64,000 bases of DNA from Nitrospirota bacterium. Its GTDB lineage: Bacteria; JACPQY01. Position 1 is the first letter of the stretch. Every line of letters begins with the position of its first letter. The notes beneath the pieces were generated by a model, which made no database searches, was not told the origin of the DNA, and saw only the letters and a list, made by a program, of their open reading frames with translations. The stretch is taken from NCBI GenBank assembly GCA_016190245.1, contig JACPQY010000048.1, forward strand, positions 32,969 through 96,968, written 5' to 3'. This document shows positions 52,460-61,479 of this stretch, in pieces. Position numbers and translations under genes: made by a program.

Positions 52460-54501
52460 TCCGGCTGGCCGACGTGCGAAAGTCGTATCGCGTCGGATCC
52501 GCAGAGGTCCACGCTCTGGCCGGAGTCTCGCTCTCCATCGAGCCGGGTGAATTCGTCGCCATCATGGGCCCCTCGGGATCGGGGAAGTCCACGCTCCTGC
52601 ACGTTCTTGGGATCCTTGATGTTCCGGATTCAGGCGAGTTCGAGATCATGGGCACGCGCGTTGCCGAACTGGGCGATGAGCAGCGATCGAGCCTGCGGGG
52701 GCGGGCGATTGGTTTTGTGTTTCAGCAGTTCAATCTGCTTCCGAGGCTGACGGCGCTCGAAAACGTTTCCCTTCCTCTCGTCTACACTCCGAATGGGAGG
52801 CTTCCGGAGCGGCCGCGGCTCGTGCTCGAGCGGTTGGGTCTCGGGGACCGTCTCCGCCATCGCCCGAACGAGCTTTCCGGAGGCCAGCAGCAGCGCGTGG
52901 CGATCGCCCGCGCCCTCGTCAACTCCCCGCCGATCATCCTGGCCGATGAGCCGACGGGAAATCTCGATTCTCAGAGCGAGGGGGAGATCCTTGAGGCTCT
53001 CTGCGACCTGAATGCGGAAGGCAAGACCGTGATCCTGGTTACCCACGAGTCAGACATCGCCGGGCGTGCCGGGCGGGTCATCCGGATGCGTGATGGGCTC
53101 ATCCAGTCGGACGAGCGGACGCGTCCAAAGATGTCCAGGCGGCCCGATGTAGGTGTTCTTGGGCTTGCTCATGGTTCGACGGGCTCACCACGAGCGGATT
53201 CTTTCGGTCATGCAGCGGGGGATACCGCTCGCCCTGTCCGCCATAGGCGGATGGTCGAAGGGCGCGCGACCCGGCCTCTCTCGGCCCGGAAGCTGCTCGA
53301 CCATTCCCGGCAGGCCGTCCGCGCGCTCCGGGCCAACAAGGTCCGATCCGGTCTTTCCATGCTCGGAATCCTGATCGGTGTCGCGGCCGTCATCGCAACG
53401 CTGGCGCTCGGGGAAGGCGCGAAGCGGGCCATCGAGGAACGCCTCGCCTCGATGGGCTCCAACCTGCTGGTTCTGCGTCCCGGCTCGGCGAGGTTGCACG
53501 GCGTCTCGAGAGAAGGTGCAGGCTCTGTTCGCTTCACCCTCGAAGACGCCGAGGCGATCCGGAGATCCGTTCCCGGTGTCGTCAAAGTCGCCCCCACGGT
53601 GATGGGGCGGGGGCAGGTGGTCGCGGGGAACAAGAACTGGAACACGCAGATTCTGGGGGCCGTTCCTGAGTACGCGGGCATGCGCGCCGCCTCGGCGGTC
53701 ACCGGAAGATTCCCCACCGAAGACGAGGTGGCTCGGCGGGCACGGGTGGCCGTCCTGGGCATGACTCCGTTGCGCGAGCTTTTCGGCGAGGCCAATCCGC
53801 TCGGCGAGTTCATCAAGATCAATCGTGTCAATTTCCAGGTGATCGGCGTCCTCCGAGAGAAGGGGGCGTCAACGTGGCGGGACGAGGACGATCTCATTGC
53901 GATCCCGCTGAGCACCGCCATGCGGCGACTGCTCGGGAAGGAGTATGTGGATTCAATCGACATCGAGATCGGCTCGCCGGAGCAGATGGAGGACGCCCGC
54001 GCCGCCATCGAGGAACTCATCATCAGGACCCATCACCTTCCGCCCTCTCAGACGGACTCATTCCAGATCCGGAACATGGCGGAGCTTCAAGAAGCGCTCA
54101 CGGAAACGAGCCGGACGCTGTCCTGGCTGCTCGCGTGCATCGCCGCCATCTCCCTCCTTGTCGGAGGCATCGGAATCATGAACATTCTTCTGGTTTCGGT
54201 GACGGACCGGACGCGGGAGATCGGCCTCCGAAAGGCCGTTGGGGCGACGCGGTGGGACATCCTGGGGCAGTTCCTTGTCGAGGCGACGGCGGTGAGCCTG
54301 ATGGGAGGGATTCTGGGCATCGCGTTGGGTTGGTCGCTCACCGTGGTCATGTCCGATGTGGCGGGATGGGCCACGGCGGTGTCGCCCCGCGCCATTGCTC
54401 TGGCGTTTCTTTTCTCGGCGGGGGTGGGGGTGCTCTTTGGCCTTTGGCCCGCCCGCCGCGCCGCCGCCCTGAACCCGATAGACGGCCTGCGCTACGAGTA
54501 G
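52456..54501 (+). CDS. MacB-like ABC exporter, ATPase fused to permease
   Basis: A 681-residue half-transporter. ATPase domain (1-220): Walker [17 protein letters not shown], signature [15 protein letters not shown], Walker [15 protein letters not shown]. Permease domain (about 285-681): first helix [17 protein letters not shown], a periplasmic MacB core, then three helices beginning [20 protein letters not shown] and ending [18 protein letters not shown]. The linker is lengthened by a REP-like element that stays in frame (residues about 231-271). With TolC and the adaptor it forms a tripartite exporter for peptides, antibiotics or lipids. Confidence 0.93.
   Translation: MIRLADVRKSYRVGSAEVHALAGVSLSIEPGEFVAIMGPSGSGKSTLLHVLGILDVPDSGEFEIMGTRVAELGDEQRSSLRGRAIGFVFQQFNLLPRLTALENVSLPLVYTPNGRLPERPRLVLERLGLGDRLRHRPNELSGGQQQRVAIARALVNSPPIILADEPTGNLDSQSEGEILEALCDLNAEGKTVILVTHESDIAGRAGRVIRMRDGLIQSDERTRPKMSRRPDVGVLGLAHGSTGSPRADSFGHAAGDTARPVRHRRMVEGRATRPLSARKLLDHSRQAVRALRANKVRSGLSMLGILIGVAAVIATLALGEGAKRAIEERLASMGSNLLVLRPGSARLHGVSREGAGSVRFTLEDAEAIRRSVPGVVKVAPTVMGRGQVVAGNKNWNTQILGAVPEYAGMRAASAVTGRFPTEDEVARRARVAVLGMTPLRELFGEANPLGEFIKINRVNFQVIGVLREKGASTWRDEDDLIAIPLSTAMRRLLGKEYVDSIDIEIGSPEQMEDARAAIEELIIRTHHLPPSQTDSFQIRNMAELQEALTETSRTLSWLLACIAAISLLVGGIGIMNILLVSVTDRTREIGLRKAVGATRWDILGQFLVEATAVSLMGGILGIALGWSLTVVMSDVAGWATAVSPRAIALAFLFSAGVGVLFGLWPARRAAALNPIDGLRYE
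53146..53270. repeat. REP-like palindromic element inside the macB-like gene
   Basis: TTCGACGGGCTCACCACGAG on one side and CCGCTCGCCCTG plus TGGTCGAAGGGC on the other are inverted arms of the widespread TTCGACxGGCTCA/GCGAGCGG repeat type. A second small palindrome, TCCGCC-ATA-GGCGGA, is nested in the right arm. The insertion lies in the ATPase-permease linker and keeps the frame. Confidence 0.65.
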
Positions 54502-54529
54502 CCCCCCGCGGCCGTTCATTCCGCAAGGG

Positions 54530-54557
54530 TTGCGTGCGCCGTGGAAGGGGATAGACT
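54530..54557 (+). promoter_or_regulatory. Promoter upstream of aldo/keto reductase and cbb3 genes
   Basis: TTGCGT (54530-54535), 16-base spacer, TAGACT (54552-54557). It gives a leader of about 55 bases to GTG 54619 and could drive the whole oxidase operon, since the following genes overlap. Confidence 0.45.
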
Positions 54558-54618
54558 GTGCCCACGGTCGGGCGGAAGCGGCGGGAGGTGCTTCGCCGGA
54601 CCTGAAGGGAAGAGTTTC

Positions 54619-55428
54619 GTGGGTAGCGTCCCCTTGGCGGCGCTCGGACGAACGGGGATCAAGGCCTTTCCCCTCGGTCTCTCGGCTACGTACAGGCCGG
54701 GGAAGGAGACGGTGGCGAAGGCCTTGGACGAAGGCATCAACCTCTTTTTCTGTTTCGGTTTCGACTCGCACCTGATCAAAGTCCTGCGGGAGCTTCCCGC
54801 GAGCCGCCGGCAGCAGCTCGTGATCGTTACGGGCGCCTACAACCTCCTGTATGGCCATCCCAACCTCAGACGCACTCTGGAGAAACGGCTCAGGCAATTC
54901 AGAACCGACTGCATTGATGTCTTCCTCTTTCTCGGCGTGACCAAGCCCAAGCACTTCACGGATCATGTGCGCGAGGAACTGGCGCGGTTCCGTGAAGAGG
55001 GCAAGGTGCGCGGCGTGGGCCTTTCCACGCACAATCGCCCTTTCGCAGGGAAGTTGTGCGCTGAGGGCGCCATAGACGTGATCATGATGAGATACAACGC
55101 GGCCCATCGTGGCGCAGAGACGGATATCTTCCCCCACCTCGCCGCGCACGACCCCGGCGTCCTCAGTTACACGGCCACACGCTGGACCTATCTCCTGCGC
55201 CGCCCGAAGAAATGGGACGGCGACGAGCGCGTGCCGACCGCAGGCGAGTGCTACCGCTTCGCACTCTCGAGCCCGTACGTGGATGTGTGCCTGACCGCGC
55301 CGCGCAGTGGGAAGGAGCTCATGGAGAACCTCGCGGCGGTGAGGCAAGGGCCGTTGGGCGCGGAAGACATGGATTTCATGCGCCGCTTTGGGGACGCTGT
55401 CCACCACACCAAGAAATGGTTCATGTAG
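54619..55428 (+). CDS. Aldo/keto reductase family protein
   Basis: About 269 residues from GTG 54619. The AKR barrel is visible as LAALGRTGIKAFPLGLSAT, DEGINLFFCFGFDSHLIKVL, DCIDVFLFLGVTKPK and YVDVCLTAPRSGKELMENLA. The catalytic Tyr expected after the DEGIN strand is replaced by Phe/Cys (FFCFGFDS), so reductase activity is uncertain. It probably starts the cbb3 operon: the oxidase gene overlaps or closely follows its stop. A longer frame to 54541 lacks homology. Confidence 0.78.
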   Translation: MGSVPLAALGRTGIKAFPLGLSATYRPGKETVAKALDEGINLFFCFGFDSHLIKVLRELPASRRQQLVIVTGAYNLLYGHPNLRRTLEKRLRQFRTDCIDVFLFLGVTKPKHFTDHVREELARFREEGKVRGVGLSTHNRPFAGKLCAEGAIDVIMMRYNAAHRGAETDIFPHLAAHDPGVLSYTATRWTYLLRRPKKWDGDERVPTAGECYRFALSSPYVDVCLTAPRSGKELMENLAAVRQGPLGAEDMDFMRRFGDAVHHTKKWFM

Positions 55429-55469
55429 AACAATCCCGCGAGGCCGGGAAAGGGCCCGTGGAGGCGCCC

Positions 55470-56813
55470 ATGGACCTGGTGAAGTTTCATCTTGTCGCGG
55501 CTCTTTCCTGGTTGATTCTTGGAATGCTCGCGGGATCTGTTGAGGCCTACCGGCTCACATCCCCCGAGGCGGCCGGTTTCATGGAGGCGGTTCCCTGGCT
55601 GAGCTACGGCCGACTCCGGATCTTCCACACGAATGCGGTGATCTTCGGATGGCTCACGAATGGGTTCCTTGCCTTCACGTACTACGCCGTGCCGAAGTTG
55701 GCCGAGCGCCCGCTGGTGGCCGCGGGTCTCGCCCGCTTCAACCGCGTATTCCTTCAGATCGCCCTCGCGGTGGGGGTCGTCTCGATCCTGGGTGGCTACG
55801 CCGAGGGTGTGGAGTATGCGGAGCCTCCGTGGTGGGCGGACGTCCTGTTCGCCGTCTCGTTCGTGTTCGCCGTGATCAACACCATCGGGACGATCCTCAA
55901 GGGCGGTCCGGGCGCGATGTACGTGACGCTCTGGTACGTGGGACTGGCCTTCGTCTTCACGACGCTCAACTTCGTGATGGCCAACACGATCGTGGCCCAC
56001 GTGGCGCCCGGAGCGGCGGGGGCGGCCCTCTCCGGTTTGTGGATCCACAACGCGGTCGGCCTGTGGGTCACGCCTATGGGAACGGCGATCGTCTACTACC
56101 TCCTGCCCGTGATCGTGAGGAAGCCGATCGCCAGCCACCGGCTTTCTCTCATCGGTTTCTGGACGCTTGCCTTCCTATATCCTCTGGGTGGAAGTCACCA
56201 CTACTTCTACAGCCCCGTACCGTGGTGGCTCCAGATGCTGGCGGTGCCGCTCACGAGCGCGCTGCTCTTGGTGGTGTACACGGTGGTGTACAACTTCTTT
56301 GCGACGATGAAGGGGAGCTGGAACCGCATCTCGGACGACATCGCGCTCAGGTTCCTCGCATTCGGAATCTTCTCGTATCTGCTGACGTGCACCCAGGGGC
56401 CGTTCCACGCGCTGCTCTCGGTCCAGAAAGTCGTGCACTTCACGGACTGGATCGTCGCCCACGCGCATCTCGCCCTCTTTGGTGTCTTTTCGTGGTGGAT
56501 CTTCTCGTTCATCTACTTCGTGTGGCCCAAGATCACGGGGCGGCCGATGGCCTCCCGCGCGCTCGCGGAATGGCATTTCTGGCTCTCGGTCGTGGGTTTC
56601 TTCCTCCTTTACTACGTGCCGGACACGGTTGCGGGGCTCATGCAGGGGTTCACATGGCTGCGGGGACTCTCCATCGTGGATTCGCTGAAAGCGGCACAAC
56701 CGTTCTGGATTCCTCGGGCGATTTCGGGTGTGGTACTGCTCACGGGCACGGTGCTGCTGGCCGTCAACATGGCCCTCAAGCCGGCTGAAAGTGGGCAGGC
56801 GGATGGAAGGTGA
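55470..56813 (+). CDS. ccoN: cbb3-type cytochrome c oxidase subunit I
   Basis: A 447-residue haem-copper oxidase with about 12 helices. Low-spin haem His in LRIFHTNAVIFGW. CuB and high-spin haem ligands in GLWIHNAVGLWVTPMG, YPLGGSHHYFYSPVPWWLQM and VVHFTDWIVAHAHLALFG. ATG 55470 has GGAGG at the right distance; an in-frame ATG at 55416, overlapping the aldo/keto gene, is possible. It reduces oxygen with high affinity. It overlaps the next gene by 11 bases. Confidence 0.93.
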   Translation: MDLVKFHLVAALSWLILGMLAGSVEAYRLTSPEAAGFMEAVPWLSYGRLRIFHTNAVIFGWLTNGFLAFTYYAVPKLAERPLVAAGLARFNRVFLQIALAVGVVSILGGYAEGVEYAEPPWWADVLFAVSFVFAVINTIGTILKGGPGAMYVTLWYVGLAFVFTTLNFVMANTIVAHVAPGAAGAALSGLWIHNAVGLWVTPMGTAIVYYLLPVIVRKPIASHRLSLIGFWTLAFLYPLGGSHHYFYSPVPWWLQMLAVPLTSALLLVVYTVVYNFFATMKGSWNRISDDIALRFLAFGIFSYLLTCTQGPFHALLSVQKVVHFTDWIVAHAHLALFGVFSWWIFSFIYFVWPKITGRPMASRALAEWHFWLSVVGFFLLYYVPDTVAGLMQGFTWLRGLSIVDSLKAAQPFWIPRAISGVVLLTGTVLLAVNMALKPAESGQADGR

Positions 56814-57972
56814 TCGCTCACCGGTCGCCGAGCGGCCCGCGTTTGTTCTACTGGTTGCCGGTGTGGGGTTCTTTATCTTCTCCTTGGTCGCGATGGGTCT
56901 TGCGCCGTGGACGACGCTCAGGCACGCGGCAAAGCCGCCCGCGGGATTCAAGAACCCCTACGTGGACGCCCGCGGCGATCTCGCGCCCGAGGGGCGGGGG
57001 AGGCGGATCTACATTCGGGAAGGTTGCTGGCACTGTCACTCTCAGTTCGTGAGGCCCGTGGCGGGCGAGTCCTTCCGCTACGGCCCCGTGAGTCGCGCGT
57101 GGGAGAGTATGTTCGACGTGCCTCACACCTTCGGCACGCGCCGGATCGGCCCGGACCTGAGTCGAGAAGCCGGGCGGAGGCCGGACGACTGGCACTTCGC
57201 GCACCTCTACAACCCGCGCTCCACCGTGCCGCTTTCGGTGATGCCCGGCTATCCGTTCCTGTTCGAAGAAACGGCCGAAGGACCCAGGCCTGTCGAGGAA
57301 GCTCGCGACCTCGTGGCCTACCTCCAGATTCTGGGGAAGCCCTTCGAGGAAGAGGTCAAGGCCATGGTGTACTCGCGTGCGCTTCTCGTGTCGGGCGAGC
57401 CGCCATCAGAGCCGACCGCCGCCGAGCGAGGGCGCGTTCTCTTTGGTGAGCACTGCGCGGGGTGTCACGGAGAGAAGGGGGATGGGCGCGGAGCGGCGCT
57501 ACCGTTTCTCAAACCCACACCCTCGGATCTGACGGTGAGATTTCTGCGTCCCGCGTATGCCTACGAGCTCTACTATGGTGGAGTCTACGGGAGCGCGATG
57601 CCTTCATTCCGCGAGCTGCCGGAGCGGGATCTCTGGGCGATAGCTTTTTTTGTCTCGAGCCTCGGCCGATCCGCGAGGGATCGAGCGATCCAGGCGTCCT
57701 CGCCGGCGATGCTGGAGAAGGGGAGGGGAATCTTCCTCTCCCAGTGTGGCGTCTGCCATGGATTTGAGGGAAAGGGGGACGGTCCGGCGGGCCACGTGCT
57801 CACGCCGCATCCGAAAGACTTCACGCGCCGACTCATAGATCCGGCCCACGTTGATCGGGTTCTCCAGGAAGGGCGGCCCGGAACGGGCATGTCCCGCTTC
57901 CCCGCGCTGGAGGCGGAGGACCGGAGCGCCGTGGCCGCGTTCCTTGCAAGCCTCTACAGGGAGCCCTTGTGA
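56803..57972 (+). CDS. Fused CcoO-CcoP tri-haem cytochrome c
   Basis: 389 residues: one membrane helix (VLLVAGVGFFIFSLVAMGL), then three c-type haem sites. CWHCHSQFVRPVAGESFRYG is the CcoO-type site with RRIGPDLSREAG and YNPRSTVPLSVMPGYP (axial Met). CAGCHGEKGDGRGAALPFLK and CGVCHGFEGKGDGPAG are two class-I domains as in CcoP. So the separate CcoO and CcoP subunits of ordinary cbb3 oxidases are joined here. Start ATG 56803, inside ccoN. Confidence 0.92.
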   Translation: MEGDRSPVAERPAFVLLVAGVGFFIFSLVAMGLAPWTTLRHAAKPPAGFKNPYVDARGDLAPEGRGRRIYIREGCWHCHSQFVRPVAGESFRYGPVSRAWESMFDVPHTFGTRRIGPDLSREAGRRPDDWHFAHLYNPRSTVPLSVMPGYPFLFEETAEGPRPVEEARDLVAYLQILGKPFEEEVKAMVYSRALLVSGEPPSEPTAAERGRVLFGEHCAGCHGEKGDGRGAALPFLKPTPSDLTVRFLRPAYAYELYYGGVYGSAMPSFRELPERDLWAIAFFVSSLGRSARDRAIQASSPAMLEKGRGIFLSQCGVCHGFEGKGDGPAGHVLTPHPKDFTRRLIDPAHVDRVLQEGRPGTGMSRFPALEAEDRSAVAAFLASLYREPL

Positions 57973-58220
57973 AAGGCGTCCGTCTCACGCTTTTTTCAAC
58001 GGCGTTTGTCGTGATCCCGAGCCCGGCCATTGCCTGTCCGTTTTGCGAGACCGGTGGCCGCGACGCCGCGCTTTTCATCGGCGTGTTTTTCGGCTTGTTC
58101 GCACTCGGGCTGGCGTCCGTGGCGCTGGCCTACTCGAAAGCGGGCGCTTTCCGCAAGGATCTCAAGCTCGAGGACCGCGCGTTGAAGGCCGAGGGGATCG
58201 AAGCGGAGGAGAAGAAATGA
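57969..58220 (+). CDS. Small membrane protein of the cbb3 operon
   Basis: 83 residues: a signal-like N-terminus ending AIACPFCETGG, one further helix (ALFIGVFFGLFALGLASVAL) and a charged tail (FRKDLKLEDRALKAEGIEAE). The CPFC pair could bind metal or haem during assembly. GTG 57969 overlaps the previous stop, and its own stop overlaps the next ATG. Not a family I can name. Confidence 0.72.
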   Translation: MKGVRLTLFSTAFVVIPSPAIACPFCETGGRDAALFIGVFFGLFALGLASVALAYSKAGAFRKDLKLEDRALKAEGIEAEEKK

Positions 58221-58360
58221 CGGCCCACGAATCCGACGAGAAGCCGCGGATGGCCGAGAGCGGCGTGCCGCTCTGGGTCAAGGTCATGTGGGTGATCGGC
58301 GCCGCCTGGGTCGTGGGCTATGTCGTCCTGGGCCTACGCTCCACGCCGGAAACTTGGTAG
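58217..58360 (+). CDS. 47-aa single-helix membrane protein of the cbb3 operon
   Basis: MTAHESDEKPRMAESGVPLW precedes one helix (VKVMWVIGAAWVVGYVVLGL) and a short tail. ATG 58217 overlaps the previous stop (ATGA), so translation is coupled. It resembles the tethering helix of CcoP or the small CcoQ/CcoH subunits. Too short for ordinary gene calling. Confidence 0.68.
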   Translation: MTAHESDEKPRMAESGVPLWVKVMWVIGAAWVVGYVVLGLRSTPETW

Positions 58361-58394
58361 GCAGGGCATCCGGGCTCGGTATGGCCCCGCGGAG

Positions 58395-58585
58395 TGTCTG
58401 GGAGACTTGAGATCGCCACGGTCATCCCCGCCGGTTGGTAGTGACTCCCTCGTGATGACAAAGAACGGTGTCATGGCGAGCGGCTCGTGCGGCGCAGCGA
58501 CCTTCCTTCGCCCGCCGAAGCGGGCTTCGCGAAGGCGGGAGCGCCGCTTCGCAGAGCAGCAAGCGAAGGAATCTCGAACGGGCCA
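58395..58585. repeat. Nested REP-like palindromes after the cbb3 operon
   Basis: A first unit (GACTCCCTCGTGATGACAAA) and its inverse (GGTGTCATGGCGAGCGGC) form one palindrome of the well-known GTCATxGCGAGCGxAGCG type. In the following CGCAGCGACC...GCGAAGGAATCTCG arm another palindrome is inserted (CGCCCGCCGAAGC...GCGAAGGCGGG). No gene is here; it may end transcription of the oxidase and of the opposing gene. Confidence 0.65.
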
Positions 58586-58606
58586 CAAGTTTGTGCGGCG
58601 CGGTGC

Positions 58607-59143
58607 TCAGTCCTCCCCGTCCTCTTCTGCTTCGGTCTCACCGCCCGCCTCGGGGGCGCCGGCGCCGCCGGCGCTCTCGCCACCCTGCATCGCAGAAGTC
58701 AGCCCACCTTGAATCTCCGGGTGGCGGATGAGGCCGCCCTGGTTGGCTGCGCGAAGCATCAAGATGCAGGCGACGACGGCTCCAAGCGTGATCGGGCCTG
58801 CGAGCCAGCGGGGGAGGGCCTCCTTGCGCAAGTAGAGGGCCACGCCCGCGAGGGAGAAGACCCCAAGTATCACCGTGGCGATCCAGGCGGGCTCGGCTGC
58901 TTCCTCATGCCCCTCGATGAGGTTCTTGGAGACTCCCTGAAGGCGCTCGATCGCTTCCTCGGCCTCCTCACCCGTCAAGTTGGCTGCCCCTGCCGCGAGC
59001 GCGCAGAAGACGAAGCCGACGAGGGCTGCGTTTCTAAGATGGCGGCTCCCTGCCGACCAGGATGCGATCCACAGGGCGAGCGCGAACAGCATCCCGATCA
59101 CGGGCACGTGGTTGACCATGAGGTGAAGATGGGCGTAGTTCAT
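58607..59143 (-). CDS. Conserved hypothetical membrane protein
   Basis: 178 residues with four helices. The N-terminus [20 protein letters not shown] is a recurring family motif (HLHLxxNHxPxxG), followed by [13 protein letters not shown] and [11 protein letters not shown] with conserved His/Glu. The tail is Gly/Glu-rich. Members are often beside respiratory or metal genes. ATG 59143 overlaps the acr3 stop, so it belongs to the arsenic operon. Function unknown. Confidence 0.75.
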   Translation of the reverse strand: MNYAHLHLMVNHVPVIGMLFALALWIASWSAGSRHLRNAALVGFVFCALAAGAANLTGEEAEEAIERLQGVSKNLIEGHEEAAEPAWIATVILGVFSLAGVALYLRKEALPRWLAGPITLGAVVACILMLRAANQGGLIRHPEIQGGLTSAMQGGESAGGAGAPEAGGETEAEEDGED

Positions 59144-60246
59144 GGATTCCTCCTTTGGGGGTTTGCTTCCGACGTGCGGTAGTACTTCCGTCCGAGCCGA
59201 AGCGCAATGTTGACCAGCCCGATGAGGACGGGTACCTCCACGAGCGGGCCTATGACCGCGGCGAGCGCGACGCCATGGTTGATCCCGAAGGTGGCCACCG
59301 CGACGGCGATGGCAAGCTCGAAGTTGTTTGATGCCGCCGTGAATGAGAGCGTCGTCGCCTGCTCGTACGTCGCGCCGACCTTCTTCGACATGAAGAAGGA
59401 GAAGAAGAACATCAGCACGAAGTAGATGAAGAGCGGAATCGCGATCCGCACGACATCCAGGGGGAGTTGAACGATCTTCTCGCCCTTGAGGGAGAACATC
59501 ACGACGATGGTGAAGAGCAGCGCGATGAGCGTGATCGGGCTGATCTTCGGAATGAACCTGGTCTGGTACCACTCTTTGGTTTTGAGCTTGATCAGCGAGA
59601 ACCGCGTGATCGCGCCGGCGATGAAGGGGATGCCGAGGTAGATGAAGACGCTTTTGGCGATCTCGCCGATGGTGATGTTGACGGCCACGCCCCTGAGTCC
59701 GACCCAGGTCGGCAGAAGGGTGATGAAGACGTAGGCGTAGACCGAATAGAGCAGGACTTGGAAGATCGAGTTGAAGGCGACGAGGCCGGCACAATACTCG
59801 GTGTCTCCCTTGGCCAGGTCGTTCCAGACAACGACCATCGCGATGCAGCGGGCGAGACCGATCATGATCAGGCCGACCATGTACTCGGGTCTATCGTGAA
59901 GGAAGATGACGGCCAGGCCGAACATCAGGACCGGGCCGATGATCCAGTTCTGGACGAGGGACAGGCCGAGGATTTTGGTGTTGCGGAAGACGGGCCCCAT
60001 CTCCTCGTACCGAACCTTCGCCAACGGCGGATACATCATCAGGACGAGCCCGACGGCGATCGGGATGGAAGTTGTGCCGACGTCGAACTGATTGATAAAC
60101 GGGACGACCCCGGGGTACTCGAAGCCGATGCCGACCCCGACTGCCATGGCGAGGAAGATCCACGCGGTCAGGAAGCGGTCGAGGAAGGGAAGGCGACTCC
60201 CGACGCCCGCAGTTTCACCGGCCGGCGTGTCTTCGGCGGGCTTCAT
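59140..60246 (-). CDS. acr3: Arsenite efflux permease Acr3
   Basis: A 368-residue, ten-helix Acr3 transporter. It has [19 protein letters not shown] with the conserved Cys used for As(III) and [20 protein letters not shown] in the second crossing region. Longer frame to 60432 is not homologous; ATG 60246 overlaps the arsR stop by 4 bases. It exports arsenite using the proton gradient. Confidence 0.93.
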   Translation of the reverse strand: MKPAEDTPAGETAGVGSRLPFLDRFLTAWIFLAMAVGVGIGFEYPGVVPFINQFDVGTTSIPIAVGLVLMMYPPLAKVRYEEMGPVFRNTKILGLSLVQNWIIGPVLMFGLAVIFLHDRPEYMVGLIMIGLARCIAMVVVWNDLAKGDTEYCAGLVAFNSIFQVLLYSVYAYVFITLLPTWVGLRGVAVNITIGEIAKSVFIYLGIPFIAGAITRFSLIKLKTKEWYQTRFIPKISPITLIALLFTIVVMFSLKGEKIVQLPLDVVRIAIPLFIYFVLMFFFSFFMSKKVGATYEQATTLSFTAASNNFELAIAVAVATFGINHGVALAAVIGPLVEVPVLIGLVNIALRLGRKYYRTSEANPQRRNP

Positions 60247-60626
60247 CGACCTTGCCGTTTTCCGGACCGCTGCTTGCAGAGGGTTTCGGGGTCGATCCGA
60301 AGGATGGATGCCAGCTTCCGGGCATCCGCTTGAATCGTATCGTCGGCCTGCAAGGACGCCCTCACACGTCGAAACAACACCCCACTCGGGAGCGGAGAGC
60401 GAGCGTCGGTCTCCAGCCGATAGTAGACCCAACGGCCGGCCTTCCGGGATTCAACGAACCCGGCTTGATAGAGGATCGACAGGTGTTTCGAGACCGTTGC
60501 GGGGGCCAATCGAAGAAGTTCGATGACTTGGCAGACGCAGAGCTCGCGCCCGTCCAGGGCCATGAGGATTCTCAGCCGGGTCCGGTCGCTCAGGGCCTTT
60601 GCTGCGGAGAGGACATCGCGGATCAT
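60243..60626 (-). CDS. arsR: ArsR-family metal-responsive repressor
   Basis: 127 residues. Winged helix ([49 protein letters not shown]). The ELCVCQV segment carries the Cys pair of the ArsR metal site. It would repress its own operon until arsenite binds. A CATACT box on the minus strand lies 3 bases before its ATG, so its message may be leaderless. Confidence 0.92.
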   Translation of the reverse strand: MIRDVLSAAKALSDRTRLRILMALDGRELCVCQVIELLRLAPATVSKHLSILYQAGFVESRKAGRWVYYRLETDARSPLPSGVLFRRVRASLQADDTIQADARKLASILRIDPETLCKQRSGKRQGR

Positions 60627-60841
60627 CTAGTATGCTTCGCCATGTGACGAAATGATCCTATTCGTCCCGTGCGGCTCAGTCAAGTCATGGGATGTCCCGC
60701 GGCCAGCGATCAGTGGGGTCGGGCTCGGGCGACGGCATAGGCAGGATCTTGAAATCCGTGATGCCTGCGGAGACCTCGCGGTCTGGTTCAAACCTACTCG
60801 CGAGGAAAATGGTTGACGACGTATCTGGGCGGTACCAGGAA
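60627..60841. other. Intergenic region, no gene seen
   Basis: About 215 bases between arsR and the remains of the second cbb3 locus. Short open frames are present, but none has a ribosome site or recognisable sequence. It should hold the arsR promoter and operator (TTCGTCACATGGCGAA near the start of arsR). Confidence 0.4.
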
Positions 60842-61081
60842 CTATAACGAGATGACGAGCCATCTCTTGCGCAAGGCAAGCGGCGTGTAGATCAGCCAGA
60901 TGGCCAGCAAGATCCAGAAGGCGCGATTCGGCCCGCCCAGGCTACCCTCACCGGCTGTCCACCAGACATACCACAGCCCCCAGAGGACGAGGAGATACGA
61001 GAGGATCGTCAGCCAGGGGGGCCGTGGTCCTTTCCCCGCCTGAATTTCGCCGGCAAAGTCCTGAACCTCACTTTCTTGCAT
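60842..61081 (-). CDS. Small membrane protein next to ccoS
   Basis: 79 residues with two helices (LTILSYLLVLWGLWYVWW; NRAFWILLAIWLIYTPLAL). The N-terminus (MQESEVQDFAGEIQAGKGPR) is soluble. Its first helix resembles the tethering helix of CcoP-type proteins. It overlaps ccoS by 14 bases. Part of a second, shortened cbb3-like locus. Confidence 0.65.
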   Translation of the reverse strand: MQESEVQDFAGEIQAGKGPRPPWLTILSYLLVLWGLWYVWWTAGEGSLGGPNRAFWILLAIWLIYTPLALRKRWLVISL

Positions 61082-61229
61082 CGCCCTGATCCTCCTCCAA
61101 CACTTTGTACTTTACTTCCTCCAGGTCGTCGAACTGACCGAAGGCCCTGGCGATGAAATAGGCGCCCCAGAAAAGGATCATGATGAGGCTCAGCGTGGCC
61201 AATACCAACCAGGAGCCCGGCAAGACCAT
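61068..61229 (-). CDS. ccoS: cbb3 oxidase assembly protein CcoS
   Basis: 53 residues: one helix (LVLATLSLIMILFWGAYFIA) followed by the CcoS motif RAFGQFDDLEEVKYKVLEED. CcoS is needed for cofactor (haem and copper) insertion into cbb3 oxidase. ATG 61229 is selected; the longer frame is unrelated. It could serve the intact oxidase at 55.5-58.4 kb. Confidence 0.8.
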   Translation of the reverse strand: MVLPGSWLVLATLSLIMILFWGAYFIARAFGQFDDLEEVKYKVLEEDQGDARK

Positions 61230-61237
61230 GTCGGCTC

Positions 61238-61456
61238 CTATTTCAGCGTCAACAGATAGGCCGCCAGCGCCTCCAGATGGTCCCCCGGAAGGTGGGCGTA
61301 AGAAGGCATGAAGCTGCCAAAGCTCAGCAGCCGGGGGTCCTTCACATGCACCAACTGCCATTCCTTCGTGGCGCCGTACGTCCGGTCGGCGACGTGGGCC
61401 AGATCGGGCCCTTGGCGCTCCGTTCCCCAGTAGTCCAAAGAGGCGGCGTGGGTCAC
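61238..61456 (-). pseudogene. Remnant of a CcoO-type cytochrome c (C-terminal part)
   Basis: The 72 codons encode THAASLDYWGTERQGPDLAH, then VADRTYGATKEWQLVHVKDP and RLLSFGSFMPSYAHLPGDH, ending EALAAYLLTLK. It matches the C-terminal half of CcoO with the axial-Met segment. The haem-binding CxxCH and the membrane anchor are missing. The sequence beyond 61457 belongs to something else, so the gene was cut by a rearrangement. Confidence 0.75.
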
Positions 61457-61479
61457 GATGAGCGTTCCATTCGCCGTCC

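Noticed and set aside
59467..60333. Plus-strand open frame opposite acr3
   Set aside because: Asp/Glu-rich antisense product of a membrane-protein gene; typical shadow without motif.
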